From assembly GCA_036874045.1 (NCBI GenBank), contig CM072336.1:18657001-18721000 (forward strand): a stretch of DNA of 64,000 bases. The letters run 5' to 3'. Shown piece after piece: positions 34,624 to 46,590 of the stretch. The notes under the pieces are model-generated. The model searched no databases and was not told where the DNA came from. It saw nothing but the letters and a program-made list of their open reading frames with translations. Every line of letters begins with the position of its first letter. Positions within the stretch are counted from its first letter, which is position 1. The position numbers and the translations under genes were made by a program. This DNA is from Cymodocea nodosa (taxonomy: Eukaryota > Streptophyta > Magnoliopsida > Alismatales > Cymodoceaceae).

Positions 34624-34634
34624 TATGGGGGAAG
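34624..34634 (+). promoter_or_regulatory. G1 polypurine tract
   Basis: ATGGGGGAAG immediately before the 3' LTR start at 34635; the probable plus-strand primer. Confidence 0.85.
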
Positions 34635-36581
34635 TGTTTAGAATGAAAATGTGCATAATATTAACGGTTAAATGATGGTTAATTGCATAATATTTAGCTT
34701 ATCATATGAAAATTAAGTCATTATGTTATAATTGCACTGTTATATGCTTTAATGAAAGAATCTGTATAATTTCAAGGAATTAGCGTTAATTTAATACATT
34801 TCTAAACTATTGGTAAGTTGCTGGTTTTTAATTCTTTAGTATCAAAATTTTCTGTTATTTTGGAGAGTTATGTTTAATGTACCAGACAATTATGTTTTAA
34901 ATGCTAAAAGAATATTTAGGTGAACAGTAACAACTCGTTGAGTTATATGTTTAAAGGTATAAAAAGATCAAGTGAGAACTCGTTGAGTTAGCGAGTAAAA
35001 ACCTTAAGTTATATATCTGAACTCGTTAAGTTAGAATTATGCACGTGTTGAATTTAAATACTTTATTATGTCACGTGAGATGTACATGTTTAACTCGTTA
35101 AGTTAGCATAACTATACGCGTTGAGTTACATGAATACACACTAACGTAACGCGTTAGGTTAGCAGCTTATTTCTTTATTGCACGTGTTTTATAGTTAAAT
35201 CAACGAAGTAAGTCCGTTGAGCTATCTGTAACTCCATGGACCATTTATTTTCTAATATGCCACTATAGCGGTTACAAAAACAGGACATTTGAAGGAAAAC
35301 CACAATTGCACGTATCACGTAGGAATTCACTCGTGGAAGGGAGAAGAAATCACCATCGTTGATATGAATGAAGGAAATCCAACCGATCCTCTAAGCAGAA
35401 GCAGTTACCACTAAAGAAATATAAAAGAATAGGAGAAAAGAAGAAGAGGTGTGGCTAGTGTGTGTAGAGGAGGACAAACCAAGCTATCTACAGGCAGCAT
35501 GGGAAGTTCCCTGAAGTACCACACCAACCACCACAACCACAACCATCACACCATAATCACCAACCATCGGAGGTCTGTGAGGATACTTTCTTGATGTCGG
35601 GTCGATTCCGAGCCAAATACAATGCTTGACAACTACTATGAGGAGTGATCGCGTCGCGGGAAAGGAAGCCATTTTCACCAAGCACCAACTCATATCTCAG
35701 GAGAACGTAAAGCTTCTAGCCTTGGTTTCGGGTTGATGCCAGTATGCTGAAAAGGAGATCATCTTGCAATTCTGGACTCACGATTCTATAAGGAGAGGAG
35801 GTAGAATTCTAAGTGATTATGTTTTCAGTGGTGTAATCACATCGCATGTAGTGACAGAAGTTTTTACTATCGATAGAGATTACTTTCACATTTCACCTTT
35901 CACCCATTTTCATGATCATATCAAAACAAAAATACCAAAAACAACTTATCTATGTTTATAGTTAGTATTTGAGTGTTGTATTGTTTGTTTTGTATCGTGA
36001 TTAATTTTATCATTGTTAGTGTTTTGAATGTTTCATGTTTGTTTAATTTAGAAAATAGAAAATAGTTTTACAATTTACTGAAATTGAATCGTTCCTGATA
36101 CTTAAAGATTTTAACGGTTACTATTTGAAATATCTGAATGTTAGTGTTGTTGAATGATAAATCTAATATTAAATAGCATTATAGAGCTTAATTGATGTTA
36201 TTTACAATTTGTGGAACCGCTCAATGGTTGGTCGAATTCCTTTGTAAATAGAAGTATTAAACTGGATAGATAGCTTCATTGAGTTACTTCAATTCCACGA
36301 GGTTAGTCCGTTGAGTTAGCTATAACTCAACGGAGTGCTTACTGAATATATAAATTTCATTATTAAAAATGGAACAATACATAGTTCTAGCTCAATTCTC
36401 TATGGGATCGACCTGCACTTGCACACAAATACAATGTACACTGTGCACTTGCAGTTAAAATACAAATTGGAATTAATATCTAATTTGTGTGAAAGATTGT
36501 TTGTTGACTTCTAAAAAGGAATTGTTGATAAGCATAAAGATAAATTAACTAAGTTACAAATGGAAGTTAACAAGCCAAACA
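34635..36581 (+). repeat. G1 3' LTR
   Basis: 1947 bp, same order as the 5' LTR, with the copia-like G-box/GTTAAGTTA segment at about 34915-35210. It ends CCAAACA at 36581, followed by the target duplication ATGGT (36582-36586). Small minus-strand ORFs within it are unsupported. Confidence 0.94.
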
Positions 36582-36586
36582 ATGGT

Positions 36587-37493
36587 TATATACTCTATTG
36601 CCTGATTCAATTTCTGCATAGACTAAATTTTGCTCTATTTTTTTGGAAAATATTATCCAACACATCAAACGATTAAAAAGAAAAAAGAAATATTAATGTG
36701 TAGCCACAAATAAGGAGAATCATTCTGGAAATATTTTGAAACATTTAAAGATTTACTGACTCAATGTTCGCATCATGCAATGAGTAAAGCACAATTAATA
36801 GGTATAATTTATGAAGGCATAGATGTTTCAACAAAATCTTTATTAGAATCTACATGTCAAAATGGATTTTTAAAACTATGTAGTGAAGAAGCATGGGCAT
36901 ACTTAGAAAACTTTGCAAAAAGAACTGCATAGTGGGAAAACTCAACTGAAGCTATTACAGATAAAAGAATATTGCCAAGGAGAATGTATGAAATAGATTC
37001 AAGCACTATGCTTGAAGTTAAATTAACTAAGTTAACAAAGAAAATAGAAGAGTTATCATTAAATCAAAAACTAGCAGAAAAGAATGCAAATATTAATGAC
37101 TTAGATATTATTTATGCTAGAAACCAGAAAGATAACTTTGGAAATTCTTATAACCCTAATTAGAGAAATCATCTGAACCTATCTTGGAGAAATAACAATT
37201 TCCAAGGAGGAGAAAATATAAATGGAAAAAATATAAGTTATGAAGCATTAATTAAACAAGGATCAAGAATAGAGAAGTTAGAAAAGATAATTCAACAATT
37301 AAACAATCGTCTAGATCTTGTAATTGGAAATGCTGCCATTCAGAATCATAATATAAATAGAAATATACACCCAAGACAAAAGGAATCAAAAGAAGTTAGA
37401 CCTATTAGAGGATTACCAATGCAAGTAGTGTCTAACCTTGTCAATAGAACTATTAATGAAATTGATATCTCCTTTGGGAGGGAAATTGAATGA
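36587..37493 (+). pseudogene. gag: G2 gag core, C-terminal part
   Basis: Resumes the gag broken at 15002. It shows SWNILK-type shifted reading, then LEST, LYEGIDVSTKS, the MYEIDSSTMLEVKLT helix region, NSYNPN, and GLPMQVVSNLVN before a stop at 37491. It shares with G1 the minus-one shift in GGAAAATATTATCC (about 36643). Additional stops at 36619, 36697, 36715 and 37159. No zinc knuckle. Confidence 0.85.
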
Positions 37494-37708
37494 AGTAGTA
37501 CAACTAAAACAATTATTTATAATATAGTAAATAGAAAAATATAAAAAGAAAAAAATGTGTAAGTTTAATTATAGTTAGTAATATCGTAGAGTTATTACTT
37601 AACTCAACGAACTTAGTCTATTGAGTTATAACCTAACTCCATGAGGGTAAGTAAGTAGCTATGTTAATTTTATCTCTACTAGATTTTGTTTTTACAGAAT
37701 CACAATAG
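37494..37708 (+). other. G2 gag to F-box spacer
   Basis: AT-rich, with the same GTTGAGTTA palindrome cluster as G1 (about 37577-37648): GAGTTATTACTTAACTCAACG then CTATTGAGTTATAACCTAAC. Conservation of this cluster in both copies supports it as part of the element. Confidence 0.7.
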
Positions 37709-38811
37709 ATGAACTTGATGAAATTACCATTGGATGCACTAAGGAAGTACCAAGTAACCTACCAACTAAAGATCTATGCAGATTGTGTTGTGTGTCAAAG
37801 GAAATTAAAGAATGTGTTAAAGGAAAATATTTTCATGGACTACAAGCTGCAAAAACTACTAATATTAGAGATGGATTTTTATGGAAGTCATTTAATCGTA
37901 GTTCAATCAGCTATGAATATCTGAATATGGAAGAAACTATTGGAATTCCACCCAATACATTAGAAGGAATAGATCATATTACAGGGATAGATGGAGGATT
38001 AATTATTTAAAGAACCAGACCAAGGTATGCAATTCTGTTACCTGATATTTTGATTAGAAATCCTGTCACTAGAGAAGAATGGAATATAGGAAGGCCTAAT
38101 AGATTTGAAGTACCAACTAAAAATTGTGGGTCAGCATTAATCTTTTCTGATAAAAATTCGACCATTCCTGAAAAATTGTATTATTGGAGACCAACTGGAA
38201 ATTGGGATGAAGATTTATATTTAAGTGTGTATAATTTTCTAAATAGATCTTGGACTGAAAATACTAGGATATATCTGAGACATAAAACATTAATTAACAA
38301 CATACATGTCATACTTGATGGATATATATATCTAGTCACAGATATATCAGTTGCATTTAGATCTGATTTATACATAGTAAGCATAGACAGTTATGATGAT
38401 GACTTTATAGAAATATTGCCTATACCGAGTGATATAGCTGAACCACCACCTATGGAACATGATGAAATTCAATTAGGAATGTGGTATAATGAATATGATG
38501 ATCCTACTTTATGTCTGATAAGATGGTAGGATGAACTGATGAAATTTCAAATATGGATTATGAAAGACCTAAATGAATGGAAATGGGAAGAAAAATATAT
38601 TGAAATATCTATAGAAATAGAAAGAACTACATTATCTTGGAACAGAAAAGGATCCCTTTTTGCATTTCAATTTATTAATGGTAACACAATTATATTTAGT
38701 ATTGATAACATATTGTAAGTTTACAAGTTAAAAAAGAGAGCAAACTATATTAAAACAGAATTAATAGCAAGGAGAATTATGCCTAAAAAGTTTGCTTGGA
38801 CTGGCACGTTT
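37709..38811 (+). pseudogene. G2-borne F-box / FBA-like pseudogene, cut by C3
   Basis: Second copy of the G1 F-box gene, in the same place after gag core. ATG 37709 (MNLMKLPLDALRK) is thrown out of frame by a one-base loss in the F-box; the reading continues from 37783 (MCCVSKEIKECVKGKYFHGL). Stops at about 38008, 38527 and 38716. The central part (38050-38529) is open and lacks the G1 frameshift at 32265, so that shift is private to G1. The C-terminus is truncated at 38811 by the minus-strand copia LTR. Many amino-acid differences from G1 suggest decay rather than constraint. Confidence 0.85.
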
Positions 38812-40408
38812 TGTAGGATCGTATGGCTACACAAGAGGGAGGTGAATTGTGTATTTTTAATATTTTCTAAAATATAATTGAAACTTTAAAACTCAAAAAC
38901 AAGTCGAGATATTGTTTTCATAAAATCATTTTTATTCAAGGTTTCAATTACAATATACAATTCAATTCTCCTCAGGAATTGTAGATGCAATTATATTTCG
39001 ATACCATGTTTCATATATACAATTTCATAACTACAAATAGAGAAAACTAATTTGCGGAATTTAAAACATTTCTCCCTATTTGAGATCTTTCTTCTTCTTC
39101 TTCTTCTTTCTTCTTCAGTAATTCTTCAGTGACGAATATCTTGTCTTTTTATGCTTCACCAAATTTGCTTTCTTCTGATACTTCAAATCTTCAGTGACGA
39201 AAATCTTACCTTTTTATGCTTCATTGAATTTTCTTCCACTTGAGAGATTTTGCCCGAAGAGGTGTTTCTGATCCTTGAAAAAGATTTTTCTTTTGGTGTG
39301 CAGGGATGGTTTGATCCTTGAAAAGATTTTTCTTTTTGTGTGCAAGGATGATTTGATCAATGAGAATTTTATGCATTTTATATTGTATATTCATTTCATG
39401 CATATCCTTCACATTTAACAACTACCAGTTTTCTACTTCTCCACGTCTTTTCTTTTTCCTTCATCGAAACACACACGTTCCAACCCACATTTATATTTCC
39501 AATTTTCTTTAATCATCAGTCTTGGATCTCTGAAAAATTTCCTGCAAAATAAACTTTCTCGTCCAAAAATTTTTCATCAGTGTAATAAAAAGTCGTTACT
39601 TTAATGTTAACTAAATGAGTAACACAAGTATATATAACTTAACGTTTCTAACTTAACGAGTTCCTCATGTGCCATTTCACGTGGCAAGTACTGTAGCTAA
39701 CTCAACGAACTAAGTCCATGGTGTTATGCTAACTCAATGAACTAGCTTAACCTTTCTTTCAGAAGGTTAAACGATAACTCACCGAAAATAGTAATAAACA
39801 AATGTTTTTATAATAAGAATTTTACCACGTGCAAAAATAACAACTTAAATTTATAACACTAACTTAACATGTTGCTTTAGTGTTCAATATAGCAACTCAA
39901 CGCATTTAGTTATGTTAACTTAACGAGTTAAACATGTGCACCTCACGTGATACAATACAACATTCGTAACTTATAATTTCACCACGTGTATAACACTAAC
40001 TTAACGAGTTCGTCTCTTCTTTTACTCACTAACTTAACGAGTTATCACGTGACCTATTTTAACCTTTAAGCCTCTAACTCAACGAGTTCTCACGTGATCT
40101 CTATACAAATAACACTCTAACTTAATGAGTTGTCTAAACGTGCACTGTTCATGATATAGAATATATAACTTTAAAACATATCATGCTTTTCAATAAAACC
40201 ACACGTTAACTTAACATTTAGCTAAATGAGAAATTAATGCAACGAAATGACTAGTTATTAACTTCAGATCCAATACAGACAAGTATTTATATCAATAAGC
40301 TTTTTCTATATTAATTGATGATTTTAATTTCTTTTCACAAGCAATAGTAATTGAGCAAATATGATTATTTTCATTCAACACACATCATCAAAACAAAAAT
40401 ACTCAACA
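38812..40408 (-). repeat. C3 3' LTR
   Basis: 1597 bp, CCTACA end at 38812 and TGTTGAGTATTTTTG start at 40408 (minus strand). Typical G-box/GTTAAGTTA array at about 39830-40140 and a GAA tract (TTC here) at about 39082-39112. A tandem pair of similar ~50-bp segments (AAAGATTTTTCTTTTTGTGTG type) lies at about 39275-39360, as in C2. Confidence 0.92.
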
Positions 40409-40904
40409 ATCTCCCCCTTTTTGATGATGACAAAACCATATTAAATCAATTATGAAATATGTTTAACTCAACAAAGCACCTTCGTTGGGTTAACTTTTAA
40501 TTCAACAAACTTGTTTGTTGACTTAAGTTCACTTAAGCTTATTTCTATTGTTTGTGTAAATTTTACCTCTCAGAACTAAAACTTCTCAGATGTCAATAAT
40601 TATATAAGTATCAGTTTTCTAATTATCATCTGTCAGATTACAATAACCATTAAATAGCATCTTCTTTTATAATATATATATGCAATTAAGATCATAATCA
40701 TCTTTTTATAATATTTCTCTCCCTTTTTGTCATTAATCGAAAAGATAATTACAGAGAATATATATACATATATAAGAGAATTACAACAACGATTTCTGTA
40801 AACAAGAGTAAAAATTGAACACATTTACAAAAAAATGTATTATTCAATGAATTAAACAAGTAATACAAACATTACATTTTGTATTCAGAAACAAACAAAA
40901 ATAG
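40409..40904 (-). promoter_or_regulatory. C3 3' untranslated region with polypurine tracts
   Basis: The LTR-adjacent tract CAAAAAGGGGGAGAT is at 40409-40423 (minus strand) and a second tract ACAAAAAGGGAGAG at about 40716-40729. A GTTGAATTAAAA / TTAACCCAACGAAGG pair at about 40465-40515 repeats the C1 layout. Confidence 0.85.
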
Positions 40905-43135
40905 TTATCGACCCCGCCTAAGTATATCACTTATAGCATTACATATTTTATCTCCTAGATGCCTAATATCATTTCTAATGTCGTTAAACACTGCATCTAA
41001 GTCAGGAGGTAGTTGGGTTTGCTGTTCTTCTTGAACTAAATAACTTTGTTGTTGTTGTATATGGTCTGTATCAGGTTTTTATTGTTGTTGTCGTTGAGGT
41101 TTATGCATGGCCTAAAACTTTTGCAAATTTTTGACACTAAATGCTCTCATGCCGTTAGTTTCAGAGGGCCAGTCGGATAAAGTTAATTGGCTTACAAGGA
41201 TTCTACATACAGCATCACCATAAAATAACTTTGAACTCATATGCTGTAGTTGAGACATAAATACATCAAACCAATTTATTTGAATTCTATTCAGCAGGCC
41301 ATAAGTTGCATATAAACAGCTTCTACTAACTTCCAAATTGTGTCCAACTCTTTGAAATAAATTTGCATGCAATATATTTGTAATAAACCTTGCCTCTGCA
41401 TTTAGATTTTCCATTAATCTCATTTCAGAATATACATCTGGAATTTTTGATAAAGACTGAATGTTCCATTCTAGTTGTCTAATCATGTCAAATCTGTTGG
41501 TAACAACACCTTCATTCTTTAATCCTAAAACTTCAAAAATTAACTCAAGAGACAATATAAACTCTTGTTCATTTATTTGAGTTTTCAGAAAATTTCCATT
41601 CTTGACCAGATTGTTATAAAAAGCTGCAATAAGCTCTATGTATTGCTTCCATTTCGTTCCTACTAGCAAGAATTTAATGAGGCCTTGAAACTCAAACAGA
41701 TCTCTTATTTCCATCAAATTTCTGAATTTTATTGGACGAGCATGCAGAATCTGACATGTAATCAGATTATTGTATTTCTGCAGTGCTTCTTCAGATCTAA
41801 AATGAATTGCATTACCTTGAATTTTTAATATTGTATACAAAGAAGGTGATACCTGAAGCCGTGATTCAGAGTTTAATTCATCTTCAGGGACCTCTTCTTC
41901 AAAATGAATGTCATGTTGTTCCTCTTCCAAAATATTATCTTGAAGCTACTCAGGTAAGCTTGATTCTTCAGCTTCAACAGTGTTAGGAACATTGTCAATA
42001 TACTCAACATTCATCTGTTTAGTCTCTATAGAATGTTCAGAGTTCAATTTTTCCACAAATTCTATAACCGGTGTATCTGTCTGTAATTGTTCATTTTGTT
42101 CAACAGATAATTCCATTGATTCATGTTGTGAATTCTCAGACTCTGCTTCTATAGATTCTGTAAAAGGCTGGTTAACTTTTAGCTCTTCTGGAGTCTTAAC
42201 ATTTTCAATATCTACTACTCCAGACAATTCAGCCTGTGAACTAGTTACTACTTCAACATTGTCAATTATATCTGCAATAAGTTGTTCAATGTCAGGTGTC
42301 TGATGCTCTGATTTGTTAATTTCTACATCATTAGGACTTGTACTAATAGAAAAACTTGAGCTCATATTTGACTTGTATTTCTTCTCAAGCTTTCTAGCAA
42401 GGGAAAATAAAGTCTCATTATCTTCATCAGTTTCAGTGTGTTTGGAATTGATGAGTTTATCAGATGCACAATAAGGTACAATGTCAAGACATACATTGTC
42501 CTTTGGAAATAAATTTTCGTTTGATTTCCCTTTTTCAATAGACTTTGTTTCCTTAGACATAATTTTTCTAACTTTCCTTCTTCTATAACATTTCTGTTTC
42601 TCCTTTTCAAGTATTGCTGTTTTCTTTTCAAATTGCTCCATAAAAGTTTTCTGCTTTAATTCTTCTAAGGCACTTTCTATTGCAACGGCCTTTCGAAGAC
42701 TATCAACTTTTGTTTTGAATATAAAGGAGTAGGGATAGCTGATTCATGCTCTTCCTCAAATGCATGTAGTCTTGTACCATTTATAGGAGTTTGAGGAGTT
42801 CTATTTGATGAACCTACACATTTTTTCAAATATTTTGCATATTGTTCCAAAAATGCAATCTCAGCACATTTCATTCTGTATTCTCTATCAAATTTACTAC
42901 GAATACCCATGTATGTAATACTAGCATCAGTATTTTGGAGTTCTTGTCTAACTTCATTTAGTATACCTTCAGGAAAGAAATATTTACTATAAATTTCTGC
43001 TAACCTTTTGTCCACTTGAAATATTTTCCTGAACTAAGTACGTGGAACTTCATCATTCTCTATTTCTTTTCCTTTTGCATCTCCTATGCTTTTGCCTTTT
43101 CCTTTGCCACGACCTTTGTAGAACTTGGAGACCAT
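40905..43135 (-). pseudogene. C3 accessory ORF in env position
   Basis: Minus strand, ATG at 43133-43135 (MVSKFYKGRGKGKGK), stop at 40905-40907. Order: basic Gly/Lys N-terminus, stop near 43035, MDKRLAEIYSKYFF region, basic CYRRRKVRKIM patch, acidic middle (41946-42300), globular domain (about 41220-41760: LFEFQGLIKFLL, FYNNL, LNRIQINWFDVFMSQL, KLFYGDAVC), Gln-rich stretch and ILRRGR end. The frame from 41112 to 41930 is open. Lesions: shift near 42700, stop at 41946, stops in the Gln region. No membrane segment seen. Confidence 0.83.
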
Positions 43136-44721
43136 CGTCGTAGGTTGTAATAGCAACAAGTGGGAAAGATTTTCTTGACAAAGTTTACAAATAACCTAAG
43201 TGCCCGTGTAATAAGTGTTTAAATAGGGTTTATAGGCATATAACTTAACGTGAAGAGAAGTCGGGTTTAGAAATAAAATAAATATTGAATAAAGTTTATT
43301 CAATCAAGGTACCTGAAATATTCAAGTATAACTCATTGAGTTAACTAACCTAACGAGTAAAATGCTGTCTAGAGGCATTTTTACACATTACCTTATCTAA
43401 CATACCATCTAGTTAGTACACGAAACAATTTCCGGATGCTTCCAACTGAAACGTTCTGAAAACAACACACATGCTAAACTTAACATTATCTTGAGAACAT
43501 TGTAAACTATTTGAATATTTTGTCTTTTGAATCTAAAATAGTTTATTTTTCTTTTTAAATTATTTCATCAAGATTTTAAGAGGACATTAATTCAGATTAA
43601 CTAAGATTTGTATTCTAAATTATATTAATCTGTTTTCGACATTGTTAATCCTCCCCCTACAAATATACTTCAAATATATTCAATCAACATACAAAATATA
43701 CTTGTAGTAACAATAGATGTTAAGTATAACTATACTTTTAAATTTTCTTTTCAGAGACTTCCGTTATCCTGACATCATCAAAAATGATTTTCAGAATCAA
43801 TTCCTACTATATATGAATCAAAACACAACTTTGAACTCAATGTGAATAATTCAAGGAGAATAAAAGAATGTATCTCAAATAAACGTTTTCAAAAGTACTA
43901 ATGTTGATTCAATAAATCAGTAGTCATATTGGTAGAAACTATATGCGATTCAAAGATATCTGTAATTAATGAAACAACTTTTTCTTCTCAAAACAGTAAA
44001 TATTGATAATTTTCTTTAAAAGTTAGTTTGAAAAGCTTGAATCATACAAGAGCTTTCTAATGTACCCGTGTAATGAGCTTTCAGTCAACAATCCCAGATC
44101 TGATCAGGACCTTAGGTTGCCAGATTTAAAGAATCCTTTTTGAGGACAACAATCCTTACATACCTATCTACTCAAGTACAAAAGGCTCGTGATCAAACTG
44201 ATCAATAAACTCTCAAAGATTTTCACTTTGTAGGCACTTTTCATTTTAAGTACAGTATATATGTATTCCATTAATACAGATGTAATAAAACACAAATCTC
44301 ATATAGTTTTTACTTCTATGATTTTACTGAGAATATGAATCAGTTTCAATAAGCTTATACTTTTGATTAACAATTTAAGATGAGTTACATATAATTTATT
44401 CTACAAGTTTAATCAATTAAGTCAAATTTATGCATGATCATATGCATTTTCCTTGATTCAAAGAAAACATTTAATCAAAATTTCAGAATGTCAGAAGTAT
44501 TTAATGTTTTTCATTTACATTTCCACTTAAAATCGTAAAAACCATTAAAATTGATAAACTACTTAAAATCAATAAGATACTACTATGATTTTACAATAAA
44601 TACATAGTATCTTAAGCAGCAGTTTAGATATTACTTTAGATATTTATAATAAGTATATAATATCTATGAGGTGAACAACATCATCAATAATATTTATCTT
44701 TTTATGTGGAGTTTAAGCATT
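43136..44721 (-). other. C3 spacer with the copia/gypsy shared module
   Basis: Next to the accessory ORF lies an AACTCATTGAGTTAACTAAC palindrome (about 43326), then AT-rich DNA. Bases 43650-44690 are the same module as C1 7080-8095 and G1 33480-34455, here in minus orientation, with a purine tract (CTCCCCCTAC on the plus strand) at about 43650. No ORF. Confidence 0.83.
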
Positions 44722-45476
44722 TTACACATCACATAACCTACAAATACCTAAATTTAATCTAATGTTGCAGAATGTATTTTCGTCTAGAGGTTTTGTAAAT
44801 ATATCAGCTAATTGATTTTTACTAGACACAAATTCTAATTTAATTTTTCCTTTAATTACGTTATCTCTTAGAAAATGATGTCTAACCTCTACATGCTTTG
44901 CTCTTGAATGTAATATAGGATTTTTGGAAAGATTTATTGCAGAACTACTGTCACAATAAATCTCAGTTGTATCATAAAATAATCCAAAATCTTCTAAAGT
45001 TTGCCTTATCCACAGAATCTAAGTGCAACATAGTGCAGCAGCAACATATTCAGCTTCTGTAGTAGAAAGTGCTACACAGTTTTGCTTTTTACTAAACCAT
45101 GACACCAAATTATTTCCCAATAATTGACATGTGCCACTAGTACTATTTCTATCAGATTTAGATCCTTCATAATCAGCATCAGTATATCCTATAAGATCTA
45201 TTGAACTATCCTTAGAATAATACAGTTTGAAATTTTTAGTTCCTTGTATATATCTAAATATTCTTTTAACTGCAATTAAGTGTGATTCTTTAGGATTAGA
45301 TTGAAATCTAGCACAAATACACACAGCTAACATAATATCAAGTCTACTAGCAGTCAAATAAAGTAAAGAACCAATCATACTTCTGTATTTTCTTTGAACA
45401 ATAGATTTTCCTATGTCATCAATATCTAACTTTAAAGTAGTACTCATAGGAGTTCCTCGAATCCTTGTATCATTAA
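44722..45476 (-). pseudogene. pol: C3 RT end and RNase H, 5'-truncated
   Basis: Minus strand. Begins in the RT thumb region just before [15 protein letters not shown]; the YVDD part of RT is absent. Then SMIGSLLYLTASR, RNase H with GYTDADYEGSKSDRNS, SKKQNCVALSTTEAEYVAAA and the C-terminal region, stop at 44722. A stop sits near 45019. The 45019-45447 part is open. Joined to gypsy integrase at the 5' side. Confidence 0.9.
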
Positions 45477-45482
45477 AATCTC
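45474..45482 (-). other. Gypsy-to-copia breakpoint in C3-G3
   Basis: Gypsy integrase C-terminal coding (PYGVIEI) switches to copia RT coding here. Both parents share AAT at 45477-45479 (plus strand), so the join shows about 3 bp of microhomology and no filler. Confidence 0.85.
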
Positions 45483-46590
45483 AATAACTCCATAAGGATA
45501 AATATTTTGAACTATATAAGGTCCTACCCATCTAGATCTTAATTTTCCTAGATGGTTATGGAGTCTAGCTATATAAAGATATACTTCTTGTCCTATTTCA
45601 AAGCTTTTTGGAATAATTTTTCTATCATGCCAGAATTTCATTTTCTCTTTTTCTCTTACAGTTTTCGAATAAGCTTCATTTCTAAATTCTTCTAATTCAA
45701 TTAATTGCATTTTCCTATTTTCAGCAGCTTGATTTAAATTAGTGTTCAGAGTTTTTAATGCCCAATAAGCTTTATGTTCTATTTCAGTTGGTAAATGACA
45801 ACTTTTTCCACATACTAGCCTAAAAGGTGACATACCTAAGCTTGTCTTATAAGCAATTCAATAAGCCCAAAGTGCATCTATCAATCTATTAGCCCAATTT
45901 GTTCTAGTAGGATTTACTACTTTTTCTAAAATTAACTTAATTTGTTTGTTAGCACTTTCTACTTGTCCACTTGTTTGCAAATGATATGATGTTGCAATTT
46001 TGTGGTTTACTCCATATTTCTTCATTAAGGCTTCAAAACTTCTATTACAGAAATGAGTTCCTCTATTACTGATAATAGCTTTAGGTATTCCAAATCTAGC
46101 AAATATATTGGTTCTTATAAATTGTATTACCACTTTGTTGTCATTAGTTTTTGTAGAAATAGCTTCTATCCATTTAGATACATAATCCACCCCCAACAAT
46201 ATGTAATTAAATTGATTAGACATAGGAAATGGACCCATAAAATCTATTCCCCACACATCAAAGATTTCAACCTCAACAATAGGATTAAGAGACATCATAT
46301 TCCTCTTTGACATTCTTCCTATTTGTTGACATCTTAAACAATTTAAGCAATATTTATGAGCATCTTTAAATAGTGTTGGCCAATAAAACCCACATTGCAA
46401 AATTTTTGCAGTAGTTTTCCCTGAGCCAAAATGCCCTCCACAAGCTTGGTCATGACAGAAAGACAATATGCTCTGATATTCAGTTTCTAGAACACACCTC
46501 CTTAGAACCAGATTAAAACATTTCTTAAATAAGTATGAGTCTTCCCAATAGTAATATTTTACTCTTGAGAAAAACAATTTCTTATCCTGT
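45477..46590 (-). pseudogene. pol: G3 integrase, C-terminus lost
   Basis: Minus strand. The HHCC region has [15 protein letters not shown] and [11 protein letters not shown], cleaner than in G1. Catalytic motifs: [17 protein letters not shown] (G1 NDRGTHF; the Asp is Asn here) and [11 protein letters not shown] stop near 45858 splits the frame; the second part holds [15 protein letters not shown] and WVGPYIV. The last residues are replaced by shifted copia sequence. Confidence 0.88.

Larger units (their letters stand above)
32875..34634 (+). other. G1 3' spacer: possible exon, purine tract and copia-like module
   Basis: Bases 33095-33144 look like a small exon: TTTTTCAG before, GGTATGTAATTAAT after. 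GTTGAGTTA-type pairs lie at 33185-33245. CATTGAGGATAATG at about 33300 and a purine tract TATGGGGGGGAGG (about 33325-33337) resemble the motif seen 3' of coding sequence in Athila elements. Bases about 33480-34455 align with the C1 spacer at about 7080-8095. The final tract is at 34624-34634. Confidence 0.75.
15003..36581 (+). mobile_element. G1: full-length Athila-like Ty3/gypsy element with F-box module, carrying nested C2
   Basis: Bounded by LTRs 15003-16943 and 34635-36581 with an exact 5-bp duplication. Order: LTR, primer site, zinc-knuckle/linker/protease, RT, RNase H, integrase, spacer, accessory ORF (with C2 inserted), spacer, gag core, F-box gene, spacer with copia-like module, polypurine tract, LTR. 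Without C2 it is about 17.0 kb. RT before integrase defines Ty3/gypsy; protease and RT wording is Athila-like. The gag core lying 3' of pol is not the usual Athila order. Confidence 0.93.

Noticed and set aside
45444-45833. A gypsy-copia fusion protein at the C3-G3 join
   Set aside because: The copia part is read out of its own frame for only about 13 residues and then stops.
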